A stretch of 13,425 nucleotides of DNA, taken from positions 1 through 13,425 of the forward strand of contig JACDBP010000342.1 of NCBI GenBank assembly GCA_013694835.1, written 5' to 3'. The notes under the pieces were generated by a model that did no database searches, had not been told where the DNA came from, and worked only from the letters and a program-made list of their open reading frames with translations. The DNA comes from Chloroflexota bacterium (GTDB lineage: Bacteria; Chloroflexota; Limnocylindria; Limnocylindrales; CSP1-4). Position numbers and translations under genes: made by a program. Positions 1 through 6,599 of this stretch are shown one piece after another (the first letter of the stretch is position 1; every line of letters starts with the position of its first letter).

Positions 1-559
1 CGTCGTCAGTAGCCGATGGAAGCGTGTCTCGCCGCTCAACTCCGGGTGGAAGGCCGTCGCAAGGACGTTGCGCTCCCGAACCGCGACAGGGCGCCCGTCA
101 TCGAGCCGTGCCATCACCTCGACGTCCCTGCCGACGCGGTCGACAACGGGGGCTCGGATGAAGACAGCGTGAACGGGTAGGTCACCGAGGATCGGGACGT
201 CCAGATCCGCCTCGAACGACTCTAGCTGGCGCCCGAAGGCGTTGCGCTTCACGGACACATCGAGGAGTGGCAGGACGGGCTCATCCCCATCGATGATGTC
301 TTTCGAGAGCAGGATCATCCCGGCGCAGGTCCCGAGCATCGGGGCACCCTGGCGTGCGAGATCCAGGATCGGCTCGCGGAGGCCCCAGCGCTCGATCAAC
401 TTGCGCATCGCGGTGCTCTCGCCGCCGGGCAGGACGAGACCAGCCAAGCCGTCCAGGTCGGACGGCAGGCGCACCGGGGTAGCCTCGACGCCGAGCTGGC
501 GAAGCAGCTGGATGTGCTCGTAGAAGGCGCCCTGCAGCGCCAGCACCCCGATCCTCATG
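1..559 (-). CDS. pdxT: PLP synthase glutaminase subunit PdxT (3' end cut by window)
   Basis: This is the class I glutamine amidotransferase subunit of pyridoxal 5'-phosphate synthase. It hydrolyses glutamine and channels ammonia to PdxS in the cytosol. The frame is open from ATG at 559 to the window edge, giving 186 residues; the family is about 190-200 long, so only the last few are missing. Visible motifs are the N-terminal MRIGVLALQG, the oxyanion-loop PGGES (44-48), the nucleophile Cys78 in GTCAGM, the RNAFGRQ segment near 105-111, and the His171/Glu173 pair in FHPELSGE, so the triad is complete. It starts 36 nt after the pdxS stop on the same strand, the usual pdxS-pdxT operon order. No good Shine-Dalgarno precedes it; the start is set by the conserved N-terminus. 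Identification is secure. Confidence 0.96.
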
Positions 560-595
560 GCAGCGCCGTTCGACCGCGCCGCTCGCCGGCGCGCC

Positions 596-1483
596 CTACC
601 AGCCGCGGACCGCCAGGCGCTCGCTTTCCGGGATGGCGCCCATCTCGATCCCCAGCATCGGCGCGCCGATCCCCTTGGAGACCTCCGCGATGATCCGCGG
701 GTCCTCGAAATGGGTCGTGGCCTGGACGATGGCGTTCGCGGTGCGGGCCGGATCCTCCGACTTGAAGATACCCGAGCCGACGAACACACCCTCTGCGCCG
801 AGCTGCATCGCCAGCGCCGCGTCGGCCGGTGTGGCGATGCCGCCGGCGACGAAGTTCACCACCGGCAACCTTCCGCTCTCGGCGATGCCCCTGACCAGCT
901 CGTACGGTGCCTGGAGCTCCTTGGCGGCCACGAACAGCTCGTCCCCTCGTTTCGACTGCAGGGCGCGGATACCCGCCTGCAGGGCGCGGATGTGGCGCAC
1001 AGCCTCGACGATGTTGCCCGTGCCCGCCTCGCCCTTGGTGCGAATCATGGCGGCGCCCTCATTGATTCGCCGGAGTGCCTCCCCGAGGTCGCGGCAGCCG
1101 CATACGAACGGGACGTTGAACTGGTGCTTGTCGATGTGGTTGACCTCGTCCGCCGGCGTCAGGACCTCGGATTCGTCGATGTAATCGACACCGAGCGACT
1201 CCAGGACCTGCGCCTCGACGAAGTGGCCGATGCGGGCCTTGGCCATCACCGGGATGGTCACGGCGTTCATGATCCCCTCGATCATCGAGGGGTCGGACAT
1301 GCGAGCCACGCCGCCCGTGGCACGGATGTCCGAGGGAACGCGCTCGAGCGCCATCACCGCGACGGCGCCGGCATCCTCCGCGATCCGGGCGTGGTCGGGC
1401 GTAACGACGTCCATGATGACGCCGCCCTTGAGCATCTGGGCGAGGCCCTTCTTGGTCGCCCATGTGGAAGTCTGAACGGTCAT
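596..1483 (-). CDS. pdxS: PLP synthase lyase subunit PdxS
   Basis: PdxS is the TIM-barrel synthase subunit that makes pyridoxal 5'-phosphate from ribose 5-phosphate (or ribulose 5-phosphate), glyceraldehyde 3-phosphate and PdxT-derived ammonia. The 295-residue protein is full length for the family (about 294). The catalytic residues are present: Asp25 in VIMDVV, Lys82 in VMAKARIGH and Lys150 in MIRTKGEAGTGN. So are the long invariant stretch ending IDESEVLTPADE and the C-terminal ERLAVRGW. The ATG at 1483 matches the family N-terminus; the nearest purine-rich site (GAGGT) is 13 nt upstream, so ribosome binding looks weak. The short internal repeat IRALQ/IRALQ at 165-176 does not change the expected length. 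It forms an operon with pdxT downstream and is divergent from the MFS transporter. Confidence 0.97.
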   Translation of the reverse strand: MTVQTSTWATKKGLAQMLKGGVIMDVVTPDHARIAEDAGAVAVMALERVPSDIRATGGVARMSDPSMIEGIMNAVTIPVMAKARIGHFVEAQVLESLGVDYIDESEVLTPADEVNHIDKHQFNVPFVCGCRDLGEALRRINEGAAMIRTKGEAGTGNIVEAVRHIRALQAGIRALQSKRGDELFVAAKELQAPYELVRGIAESGRLPVVNFVAGGIATPADAALAMQLGAEGVFVGSGIFKSEDPARTANAIVQATTHFEDPRIIAEVSKGIGAPMLGIEMGAIPESERLAVRGW

Positions 1484-1532
1484 GTGGTGGTCGCGGACCT
1501 CAAGTCTCTCAGCGTGGCACTCCGTCGCCCCG

Positions 1533-1552
1533 TGCTCGTTCCTTTACGAGCA
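1533..1552 (-). promoter_or_regulatory. hairpin in the pdxS leader
   Basis: A perfect 7-bp inverted repeat (TGCTCGT / ACGAGCA) encloses a 6-nt loop that reads AAAGGA on the pdxS strand, so the most ribosome-binding-like sequence of the leader sits in the loop. There is no following U-run, so it is not an intrinsic terminator. In addition, GTGGTG near the predicted 5' end can pair with CACCAC directly before the pdxS ATG. A role in regulating pdxS is inference. Confidence 0.35.
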
Positions 1553-1627
1553 GCGAAGCGGCACGGCGATCCGCCCGGCAGCGGGGTCCTCGCCCGCACG
1601 GGGAGGAGCGGTCACCACGGTCGCGCG

Positions 1628-1633
1628 ATTATC
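1628..1633 (-). promoter_or_regulatory. candidate extended -10 of the pdxST promoter
   Basis: On the minus strand the sequence TGC-GATAAT forms an extended -10 (TGn motif plus 5 of 6 consensus bases). No good -35 lies 16-18 bp upstream, which extended -10 promoters tolerate. Transcription would begin near 1620, leaving a leader of roughly 135-140 nt before the pdxS ATG. This is a sequence match only. Confidence 0.4.
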
Positions 1634-1896
1634 GCATGAGGTCGCCGGACGCTTGCATCGGCTGGTTAGAGTGTCCGACATCGAGCCGGGGCAGCTGATT
1701 CCCAGGAGGCCTCATCGGAGCCGGCTCGCAGAAGCTCGTGCCCTTCCCTCAGCCGTGCCTCGAAACGGAGTGGGGGATGGGATACCAGCGCCGCCCGACC
1801 AAGCGGACGCGGCAGTGAGGAGGTGCGTCGAGGCGACCTTCAGCGGCGGGGCCGAGGCCCGTTGTTCGGCGTTGTCGTAAGTCAAAGGAGCGTGAT

Positions 1897-3354
1897 TTGG
1901 CGACCACACCCGCGACTGGCACCAGCGATCAGCAAAGCGTCTACAAGTACAAACTCCCGTTCGTGATCGGGGCCTCGGCAGCGGGGACTACGATCGAGTG
2001 GTACGACTTCTACCTCTACGGCGTGTTGGCGTCCTTCTTCGCCACGCAGTTCTTCCCGCCAGGCAACGAGGTCGCCGCACTCCTGTCGTCGCTGGCCGCC
2101 TTCGGAGCCGGCTTCGCGGTCCGACCATTCGGTGCGGCGTTCTTCGGCCGCATCGGCGACATCGTCGGTCGGAAGTTCACCTTCCTCGTGACCATCACCC
2201 TGATGGGTCTTTCGACTGCCGCCGTCGGCCTGCTGCCGACGTACTCGCAGATCGGCATCCTGGCGCCGATCCTGCTCGTCTTCCTGCGACTCCTCCAGGG
2301 CCTCGCGCTCGGCGGCGAGTACGGCGGCGCGGCGATCTACGTCGCGGAGCACTCGCCCGACCACAAGCGGGGCTTCTACACAAGCTGGATCCAGACCACC
2401 GCGACGGTCGGTCTGCTGATGGCGCTGACGGTCATCCTCATCTTCCGGGTCTCGATGGGCGACCAGCAGTTCCGCGAGTTCGGATGGCGCATCCCGTTCC
2501 TGTTCTCAGCGGTGCTGGTGGCGATGGCGCTCTACGTTCGGCTGCGGCTTCGCGAGACGCCGCTCTTCACGCGGCTGAAGGACGCGGGGCAGTCCTCCAC
2601 GTCTCCGTGGCGGGAGTCGTTCGGCAACGCCCCCAACCGACGGCTGATCCTGCTGGCGCTGTTCGGCATGACCGCCGGACAGGCCGTGGTCTGGTACCAG
2701 GGCCAGTTCCAAGCGCTGTTCTTCCTCCAGAACACGCTCAACATCCCGTTCCAGGATTCCTACCTCATCACCGGTGTCGCGATCGCACTGGCCACGCCGT
2801 TCTTCCTGTTCTTCGGGCGGCTCTCCGACACCATCGGCCGCAAACCGATCATCCTCGGCGGCTGTCTCCTGGCTGCGATCACGTACATCCCCATCTACAT
2901 CCTGATGACGAACTTCGCGGGTCCGGGCACACCCGGTACGAATGCCGCCGGCGCAGCCATCACCCTCCATACGACCCCGAACCACCTGGCCCTCATCGCG
3001 CTCATCTTCATCCAGGTTCTCTACGTGACGATGGTGTACGGGCCTATCGCTGCCTTCCTCGTGGAGTACTTCCCGGCGCGCATCCGCTACACGTCGCTGT
3101 CCATCCCTTACCACATCGGCAACGGCTGGTTCGGCGGGTTCCTGCCGCTGATCTTCACGGCCCTGGCTGTGGCATTCGCCAACCCCCTGGCCGGTCTGGC
3201 CTACCCCATCATCGTGGCGCTGATGACGGCCTTCATCGGCTGGCGCTTCGTCCGCGAGACGAAGGACGTCAGGATCTGGGATGAAGTCGGCGGCGAGCAG
3301 GAGCAGAAGGTGCCGGCCGGGGCGATCAACGCCGATTCGATCGCCGGCGCCTAG
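1897..3354 (+). CDS. MFS transporter, metabolite:H+ symporter (MHS) type
   Basis: This is a 485-residue inner-membrane transporter of the major facilitator superfamily, with about 12 hydrophobic segments. The N-terminal TTIEWYDFYLYG (31-42), the loop GRIGDIVGRK (84-93) between helices 2 and 3, RLLQGLALGGEYGG (131-144) and the repeated loop GRLSDTIGRK in the second half are hallmarks of the MHS branch (ShiA, ProP, KgtP relatives). These proteins move dicarboxylates, shikimate, osmolytes or similar anions with protons; the substrate cannot be read from sequence. A Gly/Pro/Ala/Thr-rich loop in the second half (about 345-370) is longer than in E. coli homologues. The start is TTG at 1897, chosen because AAAGGAG lies 6 nt upstream and the start is just before the soluble N-terminus. 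It is monocistronic, ending in a strong terminator. Confidence 0.9.
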   Translation: MATTPATGTSDQQSVYKYKLPFVIGASAAGTTIEWYDFYLYGVLASFFATQFFPPGNEVAALLSSLAAFGAGFAVRPFGAAFFGRIGDIVGRKFTFLVTITLMGLSTAAVGLLPTYSQIGILAPILLVFLRLLQGLALGGEYGGAAIYVAEHSPDHKRGFYTSWIQTTATVGLLMALTVILIFRVSMGDQQFREFGWRIPFLFSAVLVAMALYVRLRLRETPLFTRLKDAGQSSTSPWRESFGNAPNRRLILLALFGMTAGQAVVWYQGQFQALFFLQNTLNIPFQDSYLITGVAIALATPFFLFFGRLSDTIGRKPIILGGCLLAAITYIPIYILMTNFAGPGTPGTNAAGAAITLHTTPNHLALIALIFIQVLYVTMVYGPIAAFLVEYFPARIRYTSLSIPYHIGNGWFGGFLPLIFTALAVAFANPLAGLAYPIIVALMTAFIGWRFVRETKDVRIWDEVGGEQEQKVPAGAINADSIAGA

Positions 3355-3387
3355 CGACCATGCCGGCCGCGCCGGGAGGTCCATCGA

Positions 3388-3416
3388 GGGGGGAGGCCCA
3401 GCGGCCTCCCCCCTTT
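3388..3416 (+). terminator. intrinsic terminator after the MFS transporter
   Basis: A perfect 11-bp GC-rich stem (GGGGGGAGGCC at 3388-3398 with GGCCTCCCCCC at 3403-3413) closes a CAGC tetraloop and is followed directly by TTT. It sits 33 nt after the transporter stop and 60 nt before the next gene. It therefore separates the transporter from the leucine-degradation cluster. The T-run is short but the stem is very stable. Confidence 0.85.
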
Positions 3417-3464
3417 CGCGTGACGGCGGCCCACTCCCGCTGACCTCGGCGACGCGCTCGTGAC

Positions 3465-3470
3465 TATCAT
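3465..3470 (+). promoter_or_regulatory. candidate -10 for leaderless mccB transcript
   Basis: TATCAT matches 5 of 6 consensus -10 bases and ends exactly 6 nt before the GTG start at 3477. Transcription would begin at or next to the start codon. A weak -35-like CTGACC lies at 3440-3445 with a 19-bp spacer. No Shine-Dalgarno precedes the start, which supports a leaderless message. Confidence 0.45.
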
Positions 3471-3476
3471 CGGCGG

Positions 3477-5162
3477 GTGGCAGTCATCCGGACCCGCATC
3501 GATCCGAGCAGCGATGAGGCACGGGCCAACGCCGCGGCGATGCGAGCCCTCGTCGACGACCTGCGCCGTCGAACCCGGGAGCTCACCGACCGCGGCGCCG
3601 GCGGCGATGAGCGCTCAGTCCAGCGACACAGGGAGCGCGGCAAGCTGCCGGTCCGCGAGCGGATCGACCGTCTGCTCGACCCCGCGGCGCCCTTCCTGGA
3701 GCTCACGCCGCTCGCCGCGAACGGCCTCTACGAGGACGATGCGCCGGGCGCGGGCATCGTCACCGGCATCGGGCGGGTCAGCGGGGTGGAGTGTGTGATC
3801 GTCGCCAACGACGCGACCGTCAAGGGCGGCACGTACTACCCGATGACCGTCAAGAAGCATCTCCGAGCCCAGGAGATCGCCCTTGCCAACCGCCTGCCGT
3901 GCATCTACCTGGTCGATTCCGGGGGCGCCTTCCTGCCACTCCAGGACGACGTCTTCCCGGACCGCGACCACTTCGGGCGGATCTTCTACAACCAGGCGCA
4001 GATGTCGGCCGAGGGCATCCCGCAGGTGGCCCTCGTGATGGGCTCCTGCACCGCCGGGGGGGCCTACGTGCCCGCGATGTCCGACGAGACGGTCATCGTC
4101 CGTGGCACGGGCACCATCTTTCTCGGGGGGCCGCCGTTGGTGAAGGCCGCCACCGGCGAGGACGTGACGGCCGAGGAGCTCGGCGGCGCCGCCGTCCACG
4201 CCCGCATCTCAGGTGTTGCGGACCACGAGGCACTCGACGACGAGCATGCCCTGGCACTCGGACGACAGATCGTCGACTCGCTCGCCTGGCGCAAGCCCGA
4301 CCCGCCGTGGCATCGACGGGACCCGCTCGAGCCCGCGGTCCGAACGGGCAACGGAGACGCCCCCTTGCCGGACGGCCACGGCGGTCACGGCACGCCGCCC
4401 GCGGCGGACGATCCGACCGGCCTCTACGGCGTGGTCTCCGCGGACAACCGCCGCGGCTACGACGTCCGCGAGGTGATCGCCCGCCTGGTGGACGGCTCCG
4501 AGTTCCACGAGTTCAAGCCTGGCTACGGCGAGACTCTTGTGACCGGCTTCGCGCACCTCGACGGCTACCCCGTCGGCATCCTTGCCAACAACGGCGTGCT
4601 GTTCAGCCAGTCGGCGCTCAAGGGAGCCCACTTCATCGAGCTTGCCTGTCAGCGCAAGGTGCCGCTGCTGTTCCTGCAGAACATCACGGGGTTCATGGTC
4701 GGCCGCGAGTACGAGGCGGGCGGCATCGCGAAGGATGGCGCGAAGCTGGTGACCGCGGTCGCGTGCGCCGAGGTGCCCAAGTTCACGGTCATCATCGGTG
4801 GCTCGTTCGGTGCCGGGAACTACGGCATGGCCGGGCGCGCCTATGGCTCCCGCGGCCTCTGGATGTGGCCGAACGCCCGCATCTCAGTGATGGGTGGCGC
4901 CCAGGCGGCCCGCGTCCTGTCCACGGTCCGAGCCGCATCACTTCCCGGCGGTGAGTGGCCGAGCCAGGAGGAGCGCGACGCGTTCGAGGCCCCGATCCTT
5001 GCCGAGTACGAGCGCCAGGGCAACCCCTACTACTCGACCGCCCGCCTCTGGGACGACGGCGTGATCGACCCGGCCCAGACCCGCGACGTGCTCGCTATCG
5101 CCATCAGCGCCGCGCTCAGTGCACCGATCCCGGAAACGAAGTTCGGCGTCTTCCGGATGTGA
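3477..5162 (+). CDS. liuB: 3-methylcrotonyl-CoA carboxylase, beta (carboxyltransferase) subunit
   Basis: This subunit transfers carboxylate from carboxybiotin to 3-methylcrotonyl-CoA in leucine breakdown, working in a cytosolic complex with the biotin-bearing alpha subunit encoded at 7517. The 561 residues match the family length (human MCCB 563). Close agreement with MCCB includes ANDATVKGGTYYPMTVKKHL (110-129), LVDSGGAFLP (145-154), PDRDHFGR (161-168), the oxyanion segment TAGGAYVPAM (192-201), LGGPPLVKAATGE (216-228), the C-domain FLQNITGFMVGREYEAGGIA (399-418), GGSFGAGNYGM (441-451) and the terminal FGVFRM. These favour MCC over propionyl- or acetyl-CoA carboxylase; geranyl-CoA carboxylase is the remaining alternative. 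A Gly/His/Pro-rich linker (about 278-312) between the two crotonase-like halves is longer than usual. The GTG start follows a -10 box without a Shine-Dalgarno sequence. Confidence 0.94.
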   Translation: MAVIRTRIDPSSDEARANAAAMRALVDDLRRRTRELTDRGAGGDERSVQRHRERGKLPVRERIDRLLDPAAPFLELTPLAANGLYEDDAPGAGIVTGIGRVSGVECVIVANDATVKGGTYYPMTVKKHLRAQEIALANRLPCIYLVDSGGAFLPLQDDVFPDRDHFGRIFYNQAQMSAEGIPQVALVMGSCTAGGAYVPAMSDETVIVRGTGTIFLGGPPLVKAATGEDVTAEELGGAAVHARISGVADHEALDDEHALALGRQIVDSLAWRKPDPPWHRRDPLEPAVRTGNGDAPLPDGHGGHGTPPAADDPTGLYGVVSADNRRGYDVREVIARLVDGSEFHEFKPGYGETLVTGFAHLDGYPVGILANNGVLFSQSALKGAHFIELACQRKVPLLFLQNITGFMVGREYEAGGIAKDGAKLVTAVACAEVPKFTVIIGGSFGAGNYGMAGRAYGSRGLWMWPNARISVMGGAQAARVLSTVRAASLPGGEWPSQEERDAFEAPILAEYERQGNPYYSTARLWDDGVIDPAQTRDVLAIAISAALSAPIPETKFGVFRM

Positions 5163-5171
5163 ACGCGCCGA

Positions 5172-5294
5172 TCAGCCGGGAGCCGGCTTCTCGATCGTGA
5201 TCGGCTCCCCGTCCGCGTGAAGCGGACCGGCCGCGCACCCGGCGGTCAATGCCGCCAGGACGACCAGGTAGCGGATCTGGGTGCGGAGATGCAT
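5172..5294 (-). CDS. small putative lipoprotein (40 aa)
   Basis: A short minus-strand frame, ATG at 5294 to TGA at 5172, lies between the mccB stop and the MOSC gene. It encodes 40 residues: a basic start (MHLRTQIR), a hydrophobic core (YLVVLAAL) and a lipobox TAGC with Cys20. A 21-residue Pro-rich tail ending IEKPAPG follows. This is the layout of a type II signal peptide, so the mature product would be a lipid-anchored 21-residue peptide. About 87% of its codons end in G or C, better than the overlapping plus-strand frame. A possible ribosome site (GGAG, 10 nt upstream) is weakly placed. It converges on mccB (9 nt between stops) and diverges from the MOSC gene. Function is unknown; it could be a remnant of a longer lipoprotein. 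Confidence is moderate because of its size. Confidence 0.5.
   Translation of the reverse strand: MHLRTQIRYLVVLAALTAGCAAGPLHADGEPITIEKPAPG
5178..5209. terminator. candidate hairpin between converging genes
   Basis: GGGAGCCG (5178-5185) can pair with CGGCTCCC (5202-5209) in an 8-bp stem with a 16-nt loop, just after the mccB stop. No T-run follows on the plus strand. It also overlaps the 3' end of the small minus-strand lipoprotein gene, so the pairing may simply reflect coding sequence. Termination of mccB transcription here is possible but unproven. Confidence 0.3.
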
Positions 5295-5318
5295 CGGGAG
5301 CTTGCTCCAGGGAGCCTC

Positions 5319-5324
5319 TATCCT
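5319..5324 (+). promoter_or_regulatory. candidate -10 for leaderless MOSC-GNAT transcript
   Basis: TATCCT (4 of 6 consensus bases) ends 6 nt before the GTG at 5331, the same geometry as at mccB. No convincing -35 is seen at the right distance. It supports GTG 5331 as the start rather than the longer in-frame extension to 5217. Confidence 0.33.
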
Positions 5325-5330
5325 CGCGCA

Positions 5331-6599
5331 GTGGCGATCCCTCCGTCTGCCGGGCGTGTCTACCAGGTCAACGTGTCACCTGGCGGCCTGCCCAAGCTGC
5401 CCGTCGCCGAGGCGCGCGTCACGCGACTGGGCCTGGAGGGCGACAGGCACCGCGAAGACACCGTGCACGGCGGGCCGTTCCGCGCCGTCTGCCTCTACGG
5501 CATGGAGGCGATCGAACGGCTCCAGGCAGAGGGCCATCCGACGGAGCCGGGCGGCGTCGGAGAGAACCTGACCACGACCGGCCTCGACTGGTCCACGATC
5601 CCAGCGGGCACCCGTGTGGAGGTCGGCAGCGAGGTCGTGCTCGAGCTGACGACGCCCGCGATGCCGTGCAACACGCAGCGGCCCAACTTCCGCGACGGCC
5701 GGTTCGGCCGGATCTCGATCCTGACGCACCCCTCCGACAGCAGGATGTACGCCAGGGTCGTGCGTGATGGGACCGTTCGGCCGGGTGACCCGATAACGCT
5801 GCTACCGCCGGAGCCCGGTTCGCTCGGGGAGCGGGCAGGGCTCATGGCGCGCATCGACCGGCTCGAACAGGCGTCCAACTTGCGGCTCTGGCGCGCGGCG
5901 ATCGCCGGTGGCCTGGACGTTCGGGTGCTCAACGATGGCGAGCTGTCGATCGCGGCCGCGCCATCGATCCCCGGGCCCGCGTTCAACCAGGCGAACGGCC
6001 TGCGCACGCTGCCCCACTTGCTCCCCAGGGTCACCGAGCACTTCGATCGGCACGGCGTGGCAGGCTGGCTGCCGATGCACGAACCGCCGTGGACCGACGC
6101 GGAGCCTGACTACCGCCTCGCGATCCTGGTCGGGCCGCCAGCGTCCGTGGACGGGCAGCCCCTGCCGCCGGGCGTCACCATCCGGCGACTCGACCAAAGC
6201 GAATCAGCGATCTGGTCCGAGGTCCTGGACGATGCCGATGGCGCGGCGTTCGGCGCCGAAGGTGTCACCGCGACCCTGGCGCCGCACCTTCTCGCGACGC
6301 GCGACGTGCACACCCTGGCGGCGTTCGATGGGGTCGGCCGAGCCCTCGCCGTGGGTTCGTTGCACATCCACGGTCACCTCGGCCTGCTACGTGCCGGCGA
6401 CGTGCGCCCAGAGGCGAGTGGGAGGGGACTGCAGCGCTCGCTGATCGCGGCTCGGGCGGCGCTCGCCCGTGAGCTCGGCTGCGACATGCTCGTTTCGTTG
6501 GCTGAACCCGGGAGCGTCTCCGAGCGGAACCTGCTCCGGGTGGGACTCGAGCGGCTTGCCGTTCGCGACGTCTACGCCTACGAACGGTCGCACCAGTGA
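5331..6599 (+). CDS. MOSC domain - GNAT acetyltransferase fusion protein
   Basis: A 422-residue two-part protein. Residues about 8-160 form a MOSC (molybdenum cofactor sulfurase C-terminal) domain of the YiiM-like type, with GLEGDRH (34-40), HGGPFRAVCLYG (46-57), GGVGENLTTTGLDW (74-87), the conserved Cys113 in AMPCNTQ and a closing GDPITLL (152-158). Residues about 281-418 look like a GNAT N-acetyltransferase, with acceptor strand LHIHGHLGLLRAGDVRPEA and acyl-CoA loop SGRGLQRSL (363-371). The middle (about 170-280) may be a degenerate GNAT half as in tandem GNATs; that is inference. MOSC proteins handle sulfur on a conserved Cys, and some act with Moco enzymes on N-hydroxylated compounds. The substrate here is unknown. 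An upstream in-frame GTG (5217) is rejected because the added residues overlap the lipoprotein gene and resemble nothing. The stop overlaps the next start (GTGA), implying translational coupling with liuC. Confidence 0.8.
   Translation: MAIPPSAGRVYQVNVSPGGLPKLPVAEARVTRLGLEGDRHREDTVHGGPFRAVCLYGMEAIERLQAEGHPTEPGGVGENLTTTGLDWSTIPAGTRVEVGSEVVLELTTPAMPCNTQRPNFRDGRFGRISILTHPSDSRMYARVVRDGTVRPGDPITLLPPEPGSLGERAGLMARIDRLEQASNLRLWRAAIAGGLDVRVLNDGELSIAAAPSIPGPAFNQANGLRTLPHLLPRVTEHFDRHGVAGWLPMHEPPWTDAEPDYRLAILVGPPASVDGQPLPPGVTIRRLDQSESAIWSEVLDDADGAAFGAEGVTATLAPHLLATRDVHTLAAFDGVGRALAVGSLHIHGHLGLLRAGDVRPEASGRGLQRSLIAARAALARELGCDMLVSLAEPGSVSERNLLRVGLERLAVRDVYAYERSHQ

Larger units (their letters stand above)
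1484..1896. other. divergent intergenic region between pdxS and MFS transporter genes
   Basis: This 413-bp stretch separates divergent genes. The pdxS-proximal part holds a promoter-like extended -10 on the minus strand (1628-1633) and a perfect 7-bp hairpin (1533-1552), so pdxS may have a leader of about 140 nt. The transporter-proximal part (about 1660-1880) has no frame that resembles a protein, no tRNA, and no riboswitch I can identify. It ends in the transporter's strong ribosome-binding site, AAAGGAG at 1884-1890. Confidence 0.6.

Noticed and set aside
956..991. Direct repeat of 15 bp, 21 bp apart, in pdxS
   Set aside because: It encodes IRALQ twice in a helix and the aligned length equals other PdxS proteins, so it is not an expansion or regulatory repeat.
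1484..1625. T-box-like or TPP-riboswitch-like words in the pdxS leader (GTGGTGACCGC, CTGAGA)
   Set aside because: The words are in the wrong order and the remaining conserved elements of either class are absent.
557..1639. 360-codon plus-strand frame opposite pdxS
   Set aside because: It mirrors the conserved pdxS gene and has the biased composition of an antisense shadow.
1690..1745. Cobalamin-riboswitch-like CCAGGAGGCCT upstream of the transporter
   Set aside because: Only one short partial match to the B12-box; no other conserved elements of the class are present.
1998..3284. 428-codon plus-strand frame inside the MFS transporter
   Set aside because: It overlaps the transporter in another frame; the protein is Arg/His/Pro-rich and has no membrane pattern, whereas the 1897 frame is a clear MFS protein.
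5217..5330. N-terminal extension of the MOSC-GNAT protein from GTG 5217
   Set aside because: The added 38 residues have no family resemblance, overlap the better-coding minus-strand lipoprotein frame, and GTG 5331 has a -10 box 6 nt upstream.
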